From NCBI GenBank assembly GCA_023475565.1, contig JAMCVT010000028.1, positions 1 through 34,036 of the forward strand: a stretch of 34,036 bases of DNA, written 5' to 3'. This document shows positions 1-8,191 of this stretch, one piece after another. The notes below the pieces were generated by a model that saw only the letters and a list, made by a program, of their open reading frames with translations, was not told the origin of the DNA and made no database searches. Numbering within the stretch: the first letter of the stretch is position 1; every line of letters starts with the position of its first letter. This DNA comes from Actinomycetota bacterium (GTDB lineage Bacteria; Bacillota; Desulfotomaculia; Desulfotomaculales; Desulfocucumaceae). The translations under genes were made by a program, and so were the position numbers.

Positions 1-2535
1 GCAGAAGATTTGGAAGGCGCTTCTTTTGCAGGACTTCATGATACTTATCTCGACATATTAGGTGTGGAAAATGTTCTCGACGCAGTGAAACGCTGCTGGG
101 CATCGATGTGGACGGCAAGAGCGGTATCTTATCGCCAAGCTCAAGGGTTTGATCACTTTAAAACATCTATAGCCGTTGTGGTCCAGACAATGGTGGAGTC
201 GGAAGTATCCGGCGTTTTGTTCACAGGTAATCCTATAAACACTGCTACTGATGAAATGCTAATAAATGCATGCTGGGGATTAGGTGAGGCAGTTGTTTCC
301 GGCATAGTAACACCGGACGAATACATTGTTAAAAACCCGGTGAATACTTACCGGGATTTTTCCGACACATCTAACTACCCTGAGTTTAAGCCCAGAACGA
401 TTGTCACCGATACAGGAATTCCTTTCAAAGCGAACCCCCTAGGGTACTTGGACAACGATGAGCCCCGCCCATCCAAAAGAAGCCACAAAATGAGAGTGAT
501 TAATAAAACCCTGGGGACTAAGGAGACTAAAATAGTTCGTGATCCTAAAACGGGGAACGGGACAATTCATTTGGCCGCATCTGAATCTGAGCGGGCAGAG
601 TTCACGCTTTCCGAAGACCAGATAATACAGCTTGCCGAATTAGCAAAACGTATCCAGGAAGCCTATGGCGGTTTTCCGCAAGATATCGAATGGGCCTTTC
701 AAGGTGGACAGTATTATATTCTCCAGGCGCGGCCTATTACCGGTGTAGACTTCTCCTGGGACGCGGAAGTTACGGCGAGTATCCAAGGTAATGATGATGG
801 GATCGAAGAGGACAATGTCTTTTCTAGAAACTTTCCTGAGGAAATGTGGACAGGAGGGATTTCTCCCCTCATGTTCTCCTGGCGGTGCTGGGGACTTTGT
901 ACGTGCCATAGTATTGGTTGGCAAATGGATGGTTATCCCGAGCTCGATTACGATACCAGGCGGCTATGGGTATATCACAAGGGACTATCCTACCATAACG
1001 CAGCTGTCGACCGAGACATGATAAAAAATTGTGTCCCTACAATGTTCCGGGAAGCATTTCTTCCTAAATGCCCGGTTTCTTGGCACGATGATATAAAGGC
1101 TGCGCCTTTTGACTGGATTAGATACTTTAAGTTCTTCTTCAGGGTAGAAACAATGGCGCCTCATATGGGATTTAATTGGTGGAGGTCTATTAGAGACGAC
1201 TACATTGAACACAAGGAGCGAGTCGCCGAACATTGGCGTTATTCGCTAGAAGACATGAAACGCCTGTCAGATAACGAATTGAAGCAGCGTATTTGGGAGT
1301 TGGTCGTATGGGAGGTTTCTTCCTACGATCCCCCGTGGCATGGCCTGTTGTCGTACATGAGAGAAGGAATGAACTGGTTGTTCTGGATGATTGGAAACTG
1401 GTACGATGGCGGCAGACCAACCGTGATGATGGACATAGTGACCGGCTCACGTACGACAACTATTACGCTACAGGACAACTTCGCTGTTTGGGAGCTGGCT
1501 GACATTATTGACAAATCACCGGTGCTGAAGGATCTATTCAACAAGTATCAAGACCCTCGTTTTATGACCGAATGTGAGAAGTTTAGGGAAGGTCAGGAGT
1601 TCCTTGTCAAGTATAGGAAAGTTGTCGCAGAAAGAGGTCACAGGGGCCATCCTGATAGGGATATCATCTTTGACCGCCGCGCTGATAACCCGATGGTAGA
1701 TATCCGGATGATCAAGTCTCTCATGGGCTCTGCAGATCCGAGAATCGGTGAGATGAAGACTAGAGCGAAGCTTGAGGAAACTATTAATCATGTATACGAA
1801 AATATTGCCCAGAAGCCGTTTGGCGCTATAAAAGCGGAGGCTTTCAAGTTAGTTGTTGACTTCTGTCACCATAGCTTAGACTATCGGGACAATGAGCGCG
1901 ACTTTATGGATAAATCAACATATGCCATTAAGAAGACGTACGACGAGGTAGGCCGCCGCTGTAAGGAACGCGGGTATTTGGAAGGTGAAAAGGATCACTA
2001 CTTCCTGACCTATCAGGAGCTCTACGACGTGCTGGACGGCAAGGCCAACTTAGAGCTGGCTAAAGCCAAGATTAAAGCACGGAAACGCAATTTTAACTTG
2101 GTTGACAAGAAAGAAATAACCCCACCCTATTATATCCAAAATGGAAGAGGAGTTAATCTTGACGCACCTGTCGAGATGGGTGAAGGCGTGCTCGTTGGAA
2201 AAACTACGAGCCTCGGCAAAGTGACCGGGACAGCTCGTGTGGTCCGCAGTCTTGAGGAAATCGGCATAGTACAGAAGGGCGATATATTGGTTGTGAATTC
2301 TACCGACCCGGGCTGGACACCGGTATTCATGTATATCAGCGGGATCGTGCTCGAGACGGGAGGACTTATCTCGCATGCTGCGCTTCTCTCAAGAGAATAC
2401 GGCTTGCCGGGTGTGCAGATTCCGGGGGCACTTAACCTCATTCCAGATGGTGCAACCATCACTGTTGACGGTGACGCCGGAATTGTAAAAATTCATGACC
2501 CTGAGGATGAGCCTGATCAGGAGGTTGCTGTTTAA
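1..2535 (+). CDS. PEP-synthase / rifampin-phosphotransferase-like dikinase, 5'-truncated
   Basis: The reading frame is open to base 1, so the N-terminus lies outside the window; 844 residues are visible. The first ~250 residues are the C-terminal part of a PPDK-type ATP-grasp domain (AEDLEGASFAGLHDTY, SGVLFTGNP, GLGEAVVSG, DIEWAF, YILQARP). A long Trp/Tyr/Phe-rich middle segment follows (about residues 260-730). The end is a swivelling phosphohistidine domain (TDPGWTP, ETGGLISHAALLSREYGLPG), with the phospho-carrier His at 2374-2376. Known enzymes of this architecture transfer phosphate from ATP via His to a small acceptor: pyruvate, rifampicin, or phenol in the split phenylphosphate synthase. 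The domain order fits the one-chain rifampin-phosphotransferase branch; the acceptor here is unknown. It lies upstream of an MFS permease and bssCAB with the same orientation and composition, so a role in hydrocarbon or aromatic metabolism is a guess. Confidence 0.85.
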   Translation, partial: AEDLEGASFAGLHDTYLDILGVENVLDAVKRCWASMWTARAVSYRQAQGFDHFKTSIAVVVQTMVESEVSGVLFTGNPINTATDEMLINACWGLGEAVVSGIVTPDEYIVKNPVNTYRDFSDTSNYPEFKPRTIVTDTGIPFKANPLGYLDNDEPRPSKRSHKMRVINKTLGTKETKIVRDPKTGNGTIHLAASESERAEFTLSEDQIIQLAELAKRIQEAYGGFPQDIEWAFQGGQYYILQARPITGVDFSWDAEVTASIQGNDDGIEEDNVFSRNFPEEMWTGGISPLMFSWRCWGLCTCHSIGWQMDGYPELDYDTRRLWVYHKGLSYHNAAVDRDMIKNCVPTMFREAFLPKCPVSWHDDIKAAPFDWIRYFKFFFRVETMAPHMGFNWWRSIRDDYIEHKERVAEHWRYSLEDMKRLSDNELKQRIWELVVWEVSSYDPPWHGLLSYMREGMNWLFWMIGNWYDGGRPTVMMDIVTGSRTTTITLQDNFAVWELADIIDKSPVLKDLFNKYQDPRFMTECEKFREGQEFLVKYRKVVAERGHRGHPDRDIIFDRRADNPMVDIRMIKSLMGSADPRIGEMKTRAKLEETINHVYENIAQKPFGAIKAEAFKLVVDFCHHSLDYRDNERDFMDKSTYAIKKTYDEVGRRCKERGYLEGEKDHYFLTYQELYDVLDGKANLELAKAKIKARKRNFNLVDKKEITPPYYIQNGRGVNLDAPVEMGEGVLVGKTTSLGKVTGTARVVRSLEEIGIVQKGDILVVNSTDPGWTPVFMYISGIVLETGGLISHAALLSREYGLPGVQIPGALNLIPDGATITVDGDAGIVKIHDPEDEPDQEVAV

Positions 2536-2840
2536 TCTTGAAATCTTGACAGATTGAGGAAATGTTCTTGTTGTTTTTCCTCAACAGGGCCCCCATTAAG
2601 AAAATGGCGTTATCCACCTCGGTAAAATATATTTTTTCCGAGGTGGATATTCTTAAAATTATCGAATACCTGCCCGTCTGCTTTGAATCACAAGTCAGCT
2701 CGTCTATTATCGACATTGTGCACCGTGTGGCTGACTTAATTGTACTCATGTGCTGTCTGGACAGTATCCTTTTAATTTGTTTTTACACTGAGGAGACGGT
2801 GGGCCTTTCCCCTTCTTGGCAAAAGTGAGGTCTTTTAAGA
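2536..2840. other. 305-bp intergenic gap with two inverted repeats
   Basis: No convincing gene is present. The gap contains a perfect 12-bp inverted repeat (2611-2622 / 2638-2649) and a second 8-bp inverted repeat, AAGTCAGC 2692-2699 / GCTGACTT 2730-2737. Short open frames here lack ribosome binding sites and protein-like composition. The gap is probably the 3' end of the dikinase transcript plus the promoter region of the MFS gene, but I could not fix a convincing -35/-10 pair. Confidence 0.5.
2611..2649. terminator. Perfect 12-bp hairpin, possible terminator or operator
   Basis: TATCCACCTCGG (2611-2622) is followed by a 15-base A/T-rich loop and its exact complement CCGAGGTGGATA (2638-2649). 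It lies 75 bases after the dikinase stop. The 3' flank (TTCTTAAAATT) is only weakly T-rich, so it may be a poor intrinsic terminator or a protein-binding palindrome. Confidence 0.5.
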
Positions 2841-4022
2841 ATGAGCTCAGAAAAAATTTCCATAAGCGCTCGTCTTAGTATCGTTTGGCTAATAATCATT
2901 GGTATTGCTGGAAGTCATACTAACTCCATCATGCCTGCAATAATTGGCACTTTGTCTAGCAAAGGAAATTTTGGTGCTGCTTTAGTCGGTTTTATCGCTT
3001 CCCTTGAATTAGTGGGTATGACAATTTCTATAGTGGCTCTTGCAGTTTTCGTGAATTATGTTCCACACACAAGAATTGTGCGATTGGGAAGCGTTCTTTT
3101 GTTGGCAAGCAATATTGCTTCGATTTTCTTACAGAGTTATTTTTTGTTATGTATATTTCGTTTCTTTGCAGGTGCTGGAGCCGGGCTTCTTCTCGGTCTA
3201 GCCTCAAGCAGGTTGGGCAAATCGGCTTCACCTCAGAGAATGTTTGGTATATTCTATTGTTGTAGTTACCTTTTAAGTATGTTGGCTTATCAAGTATGGA
3301 GTTGCGTGGAAAGGTCCCAAGGCGTGCGAGGTCCCTATCTGTGGTTGTCGCTTGTTGCCGTAATGGGCATTTTAGCAAGTTGTCAACTGACTGATGATAG
3401 AGTCAGGGATGAAAAGGTCAGGGATGATGATAGCCGAATTTCTATTGTTATGTGCGGAATTGCGTTAATCGGAATATTCTTGTTTAATATTGCTGGCAAC
3501 GGTTTATGGAGCCATGTTGTAGGATTGGGCGTCTATAAAGGAATTCATGCGGAAGACATTCAAAAAGTTCTATCCTATGCTCAGATAGCATCGTTTTCCG
3601 GGATGATTGTCTCAGCCTGGATTGGACCGAAATTAGGGTCAAGGTTACTTTTCCCGCTTGGAGGCGGAGGGTTTTTGGTTGCTATGCTATCGATAATACT
3701 AAGCAACTCAAAATTTGTATTTGCTGCATGGCTGTTCGTCTTTATTTTCTTTTGGGCATTCTCTACCCCTTTTGTCATAAGCATTGCCTCAATACTAGAT
3801 CCCAAAGGCAGGCTTGCCCCATTGAGCATGGCCGCAATGTACGGGGGGCTGGCGGTTGCTCCTGCCATCAGTGGCGCATTGTTAGGAATTTCAAGTGGCG
3901 AATACACACCTGTCTTTTATTTCTCAATTATTCTGCTCCCGATAAGTTTTGTACTGCTAATCTACGCGTCAAGTCATTCTTATCTGAAACCCGCAGAGAT
4001 GTTGGACCGATCCGTAGGTTAA
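2841..4022 (+). CDS. MFS-type membrane transporter
   Basis: A 393-residue, very hydrophobic protein with about twelve predicted membrane segments. The first starts near residue 12 (LSIVWLIIIGIAG), and a charged cytoplasmic loop near residues 183-202 (DDRVRDEKVRDDDSR) separates two six-helix halves, as in the major facilitator superfamily. Gly-rich helix motifs such as FFAGAGAGLLLGLASSRLG, near residue 110, also fit MFS. The start at 2841 has GAGGT at 2826-2830, a slightly long spacing of 10. It lies between the dikinase and bssC on the same strand and shares their A+T-rich codon usage. Import of an aromatic substrate or export of an intermediate is plausible, but the substrate cannot be read from sequence. 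Confidence 0.8.
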   Translation: MSSEKISISARLSIVWLIIIGIAGSHTNSIMPAIIGTLSSKGNFGAALVGFIASLELVGMTISIVALAVFVNYVPHTRIVRLGSVLLLASNIASIFLQSYFLLCIFRFFAGAGAGLLLGLASSRLGKSASPQRMFGIFYCCSYLLSMLAYQVWSCVERSQGVRGPYLWLSLVAVMGILASCQLTDDRVRDEKVRDDDSRISIVMCGIALIGIFLFNIAGNGLWSHVVGLGVYKGIHAEDIQKVLSYAQIASFSGMIVSAWIGPKLGSRLLFPLGGGGFLVAMLSIILSNSKFVFAAWLFVFIFFWAFSTPFVISIASILDPKGRLAPLSMAAMYGGLAVAPAISGALLGISSGEYTPVFYFSIILLPISFVLLIYASSHSYLKPAEMLDRSVG

Positions 4023-4148
4023 GTGTTCAGGGGAACGGCTCGGTCTTCCTCATCCTCATTACATATCGGCACAAAAATTTATGTCTTTGCTCATTATTAA
4101 ACATAAGAAAGCCGTTTTGCATTAAATTGAGAGGGGGTGTTTGCATCA

Positions 4149-4322
4149 ATGATCATATGTAGTAATTGCCAATCTTTTTTCGAACTTCCCAAGGACGCAG
4201 ATGATTACGCAGAGGGCAAGGGCGATTGTGTGCGCGAAGAGAAAGATGAAAAAGGTAAGTTTTGGTTATCCAAATCGACACAAGAGAATAGTACTTGTTC
4301 CTTGTTTAAAGCAAAACATTAA
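4149..4322 (+). CDS. bssC: X-succinate (benzylsuccinate) synthase gamma subunit, BssC-like
   Basis: A 57-residue protein with four cysteines (C4, C7, C27, C50; CSNC near the start) that fits the small [4Fe-4S] gamma subunit of benzylsuccinate synthase, usually about 60 residues. The core PKDADDYAEGKGDCV and GKFWLSK is typical of BssC. In the known enzyme this subunit binds the large subunit and affects radical installation at the active site. I chose ATG 4149, placing MIICSNC at the N-terminus; an in-frame GTG at 4137 would overlap the GAGGGGG ribosome binding site (4131-4137). It is 19 bases upstream of bssA, matching the canonical C-A-B order. Confidence 0.85.
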   Translation: MIICSNCQSFFELPKDADDYAEGKGDCVREEKDEKGKFWLSKSTQENSTCSLFKAKH

Positions 4323-4341
4323 TTTTGAGGGGGATATGTAA

Positions 4342-6933
4342 ATGGCAACAGAAGCTAAGCCCTTAGAGTATAAGGGAAAGGTAATAGAATTTCCGTTTGA
4401 AAACCCCGACGAAAGCAATCTCCCGCTTGAAAGTTTGCACGAAAATTTAGCTAAACCCTCTACCGGGCGAACCAAGCGTCTAAAAGCCAGATGCCGCTGG
4501 AAACATACATCGGCGGGAGAGTTTGTCGATGATAGTGTGCGTGCCGGCATTGAGCGCATGCGCTATATAACTGAATCATATAGAGAAAGCGAAGGCAGAC
4601 CGGAAGTAATTCGTCGGGCATTAGGACTGGCCAACATATTAGAGAAAAATACTGTCATTTTGCAGGAAGACGAATTTATTTTAGGCTTTAATGCTGAGCG
4701 CCCCAATTATGTGCCCATGTATCCTGAACTATCGCCGTATACTGTTTTGGACTACATGCAGGGAAAATACGCTCCTCAGCCGGCCTCCGAGGCCCAGGAA
4801 ATTGTTCAGTATTGGAGTAAACATTCGCTTCTTACACATGCAGCACCTTACTTTACCCAGGATGAAATGGATCGCATGAACCAAGTAAGCACAATGTCGG
4901 CTCCTCCGTTTGCCTCAGGTTTCAGCAGCATGATTCCTCCTTATGAGACTGTTTTGGAAGACGGGTTATTAAAAAGAATCCAATTGGCAGAAGAACATCT
5001 TCGGGAAGCGAAGGAAAAAATGGCCGCTCCTTATTGGAACGCTGGCGAACGTCTTGAATTAATTGCTAAGATTGACGTGTGGCAAGCAATGATTATTGCC
5101 GATAAGGCCGTAATTTCCTGGGCGAGGCGTCATGCCCGTCTGTGCAAGATTGTTGCCGAAAATTTTGAAAGCAATCCCAAACGCCAAGAAGAACTGCTTG
5201 AGATGGCAGAAATCAGCCATCGCATACCGGCAGAGCCCTGTAAGGGGTTGAAGGACGCCATGCAGGCAAAATGGTATGCCTTTCTGATCTGTCATGCGAT
5301 AGAAAGATATGCCAGCGGCTACGCGCAAAAAGAAGATAAACTGCTGTGGCCTTACTATAAGGCCAGTGTCATTGACAAAACGTCCCAGCCGATGACGCAC
5401 GGGGATGCCGTGGAATTGTTTGAAATTGAACGCCTCAAGGTTTCCGAGCATGGGGCTGGTAAGGGAAGATTGTATAGGGAAACCTTCCCAGGAGCCAATG
5501 ACCTGTTCATCCTGGCAGTTGGCGGTCTTAACCGGGATGGATCTGATGGCTGCAACGACTGCACTGATGCTATTTTAGAAGCAGCCAGAAATATCCGGAC
5601 CACTGAACCCTCAATTGTTTTCCGTTGGAGTCCCAAAGGCCGGCTAAAAACCAAACGTTTGGTGTTTGAGTGTATCCGAGATGGTTTGGGCTTCCCGTCC
5701 ATTAAACATGATGCGATTGGCACGGCCCAGATGATCTATTTCTCGCAGTTCAGCAAAAATGGCAATGGAGCAACCCTTGAGGAAGCGCACGATTGGTGCA
5801 ATGTATTGTGCATGTCTCCGGGCTTGGTGGGAAGGAGAAAAACCCAAAAAACCAGATCGGAGGGCGGCAATAGTGTTTTTATGGCGAAAATTTTTGAGGT
5901 CACGCTGAATAACGGCTTCGACTGGAGTTATTCCGATATGCAGATCGGACCGGAGACCGGGGATATTGAAGATCTCAAAACTTTCGAAGATTTATGGGAA
6001 GCTTACCGGAAGCAATACCAGTACTGTGTGAACATGGTTAGCAGTGCTAAAGACGTATCCCGGTACTTTGAGATACGGTATTTACAAATGCCTTTTGTCT
6101 CCAGCATTGATGATGGATGCATGGAGTTAGGGATGGATGCCAACGAGTTGTCGGAACAGCCTAACCCTTGGATAAATCCTATTACGACTGTCGTTGCGGC
6201 TAACTCGATGGTCGCGATGAAAAAACTGATTTATGACGATAAGAAATATACTTTAACTCAATTGAAGAACGCCTTGTTTAATAACTGGGAGGGTTATGAG
6301 GAAATGCGGAAAGATTTTCTCAATGCACCCAAGTTTGGTAACGACGACGAATATGCAGATCAAATCGTCAAGAGGTTCTACGAGGATATTATTTCCGATG
6401 AACTACGTAAGATTTACAACTACTCGGGGGCACCGCAACTGCCTTCTGGTCAGGCAGTGGGGATGTCCATAGAAGCAGGTTCACGGGTCGGTCCTACTCC
6501 CGATGGCCGTTTTGGAGGGCAAGCCTGCGATGACGGTGGGATTTCACCTCATTTGGGTACTGATAAGAAGGGTCCGACTGCAGTTCTTCGCTCGGTATCA
6601 CAGGTTAATGCCGCCACCCAGAAGGCAAATCTCTTGAATCAGCGGCTCTCCCAACCAATCATGCGCAGTAAACACGGCTTTAAGATCTGGCTCGCATATA
6701 TGAATACCTGGCATGACCTGAACATCGACCATGTTCAGTTTAACGTGGTGAGTACGGAAGAAATGCGGGCAGCGCAGAAAGAGCCTGAAAAGCATCAGGA
6801 CTTGATTGTCAGGGTTGCAGGTTACAGCGCGCGGTTCGTTGACCTGACCACCTATGGACAGGAAACCATTATAAGGCGGAGCGAACAAGACTATAGCGCT
6901 GAGGACCTTGAATATCTGGGTGTTGAGCTATAA
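4342..6933 (+). CDS. bssA: X-succinate synthase glycyl-radical large subunit, benzylsuccinate-synthase type
   Basis: An 863-residue glycyl-radical enzyme, the usual length of BssA. The catalytic thiyl cysteine is C490 in LCMSPG and the radical glycine is G827 in VRVAGYSARF. Both sit 2-3 residues from the Thauera aromatica positions (C493, G829, from memory). R505 in KTRSEGG matches the fumarate-carboxylate arginine. I614 and V706 occupy the positions of I617 and V709 of the toluene pocket, which favours a toluene-like substrate over p-cresol or alkanes. The family adds the substrate methyl carbon to fumarate under strict anoxia. ATG 4342 has GAGGGGGAT at 4327-4335. BssC- and BssB-like subunits flank it directly. 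The activase BssD, normally just upstream, is absent from the window. The fumarate-adding family is nearly certain; the exact hydrocarbon is not. Confidence 0.93.
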   Translation: MATEAKPLEYKGKVIEFPFENPDESNLPLESLHENLAKPSTGRTKRLKARCRWKHTSAGEFVDDSVRAGIERMRYITESYRESEGRPEVIRRALGLANILEKNTVILQEDEFILGFNAERPNYVPMYPELSPYTVLDYMQGKYAPQPASEAQEIVQYWSKHSLLTHAAPYFTQDEMDRMNQVSTMSAPPFASGFSSMIPPYETVLEDGLLKRIQLAEEHLREAKEKMAAPYWNAGERLELIAKIDVWQAMIIADKAVISWARRHARLCKIVAENFESNPKRQEELLEMAEISHRIPAEPCKGLKDAMQAKWYAFLICHAIERYASGYAQKEDKLLWPYYKASVIDKTSQPMTHGDAVELFEIERLKVSEHGAGKGRLYRETFPGANDLFILAVGGLNRDGSDGCNDCTDAILEAARNIRTTEPSIVFRWSPKGRLKTKRLVFECIRDGLGFPSIKHDAIGTAQMIYFSQFSKNGNGATLEEAHDWCNVLCMSPGLVGRRKTQKTRSEGGNSVFMAKIFEVTLNNGFDWSYSDMQIGPETGDIEDLKTFEDLWEAYRKQYQYCVNMVSSAKDVSRYFEIRYLQMPFVSSIDDGCMELGMDANELSEQPNPWINPITTVVAANSMVAMKKLIYDDKKYTLTQLKNALFNNWEGYEEMRKDFLNAPKFGNDDEYADQIVKRFYEDIISDELRKIYNYSGAPQLPSGQAVGMSIEAGSRVGPTPDGRFGGQACDDGGISPHLGTDKKGPTAVLRSVSQVNAATQKANLLNQRLSQPIMRSKHGFKIWLAYMNTWHDLNIDHVQFNVVSTEEMRAAQKEPEKHQDLIVRVAGYSARFVDLTTYGQETIIRRSEQDYSAEDLEYLGVEL

Positions 6934-6993
6934 ACCATCTGTCTTGTTCAAAAAGAGAGTTTTGCTGTAAATATCTGCGAAAGGGTGTTTATT

Positions 6994-7221
6994 ATGTCCA
7001 AGGAAGAAAAGTCACTTAGGCAAAGGCGTGAGCCGGGGACCAGCAGGCCCTGTATTAAGTGCAAATATGGTGTGGAGAATTCCACTGATCCAAGTAAAGG
7101 TGCTTGCATTGCTATGAAGTCTGCAGACGGGGCTATATGGAAAAAATTAATTAAGGATTACTACAATACCACCTGTGATAGATTCGAAGAAGGGGAAACC
7201 CACTTTAGGGACCGTGTTTAA
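6994..7221 (+). CDS. bssB: X-succinate synthase beta subunit, BssB-like
   Basis: A 75-residue protein with four cysteines, C20, C23 (CIKC), C38 and C61, spaced as in the HiPIP-like [4Fe-4S] beta subunit of benzylsuccinate synthase (about 75-80 residues). The basic N-terminus (SLRQRREPG) and the NTTCDRFEE end fit the family. ATG 6994 is preferred over the in-frame GTG 6985 because GAAAGGG (6979-6985) lies 8 bases upstream of it. It follows bssA by 60 bases. In characterised systems BssB and BssC shield the large subunit and tune access to the glycyl radical site. The 4-hydroxyphenylacetate decarboxylase small subunit is a distant alternative, ruled out by the BssA partner. Confidence 0.85.
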   Translation: MSKEEKSLRQRREPGTSRPCIKCKYGVENSTDPSKGACIAMKSADGAIWKKLIKDYYNTTCDRFEEGETHFRDRV

Positions 7222-7292
7222 ATAAATAGCAGGCAAGGTACATTCCGCCATGGTAATGGGATGGATCTTGCTGCTAAGGAGGAGAAGCTTAA

Positions 7293-8033
7293 GTGAGCCG
7301 GGATACCAACCGAAATCGACATCTGCCCATCCCCGGTACGTACAACCTTCGTGACATGGGGGGCTACTCAACACTTGATGGACGGACTACGCGCTGGGGG
7401 GTGTTATTCCGTTCGGATAGTCTGCACAATTTAGGGGCTGACGGCCTGGACGCTCTGGTGAATATAGGTGTCAGGGCGGTCATAGACCTGAGGCATGAGG
7501 GCGAAACGCAGACGGCGCCGAGCCCCTGCGCCAAAAGTCTGCTGGCGTACCGGAATGTTCCTATCTCCTTAAACCAGTATCTAACTGGCGGGCAGACAGA
7601 GCACGAAAACCTCGGTGAGCTTTATGTACTCATGCTCGAATATCGCAAGGGTTTAGTATGCGATGCCATCGAAGCTATCGGGAGTCACTGTGACCGTCCG
7701 GTTCTTGTCCACTGTTCTGCAGGCAAAGATCGTACCGGGATTATAGTGGCCCTTGTTCTAGGGGCCCTAGGGGTTCCGCTGGAAGTGATTGCTACGGACT
7801 ATGCCCAATCAGGTCCACTAATCAAGCCGATACTGGATAATCTACGTCAGAATTCCCGAAGGGAAGGGCTAGATATGGATGTCGTTGAACGGAACTTTTC
7901 CTGTGATCCGGAGCACATCACTTTGGCGCTGAATCACCTAAAAGAGAGGTATGGCTCGGTTCAGGAATATCTCCTGAGTATAGGTGTAAAAGCAAAGACT
8001 ATCACAAAGCTGCATAGCAAGCTGGTGAATTGA
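7293..8033 (+). CDS. Cys-based tyrosine/dual-specificity-type phosphatase
   Basis: A 246-residue protein. It contains the phosphatase P-loop HCSAGKDRTG at residues 140-149, with nucleophile C141 and R147, and an N-terminal NLRDMGGY motif (18-25) typical of the Y_phosphatase3 family. A plausible general acid lies in the region around residues 65-100. GTG 7293 has a strong AAGGAGGA (7276-7283) at good spacing. No signal peptide is present, so it is cytosolic. It follows bssB by 71 bases, where bssE is usually found, and is probably co-transcribed. Family members hydrolyse phosphotyrosine, phosphoinositides or small phosphoesters. With an upstream dikinase in the same cluster it could remove phosphate from a phosphorylated metabolite, but that is inference. 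Confidence 0.85.
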   Translation: MSRDTNRNRHLPIPGTYNLRDMGGYSTLDGRTTRWGVLFRSDSLHNLGADGLDALVNIGVRAVIDLRHEGETQTAPSPCAKSLLAYRNVPISLNQYLTGGQTEHENLGELYVLMLEYRKGLVCDAIEAIGSHCDRPVLVHCSAGKDRTGIIVALVLGALGVPLEVIATDYAQSGPLIKPILDNLRQNSRREGLDMDVVERNFSCDPEHITLALNHLKERYGSVQEYLLSIGVKAKTITKLHSKLVN

Positions 8034-8191
8034 TAAGGGTTAGTAGTACGTTTCGCTGTGATCGAAATAGCTCATTGAATAACGCTGTTTATACATGAAC
8101 TAAATACGATTATATATCCTAAAGATACGTAGACCCCAGGAGCCCAAATATAGCTAAATGGCATAAAAAACATTAACAGAGGAGATTTGTG

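Noticed and set aside
4342-6933. 4-hydroxyphenylacetate decarboxylase or other glycyl-radical enzyme instead of an X-succinate synthase
   Set aside because: The LCMSPG cysteine loop, VRVAGYSARF, the fumarate arginine, and two separate small 4-Cys subunits on each side fit the fumarate-adding family only.
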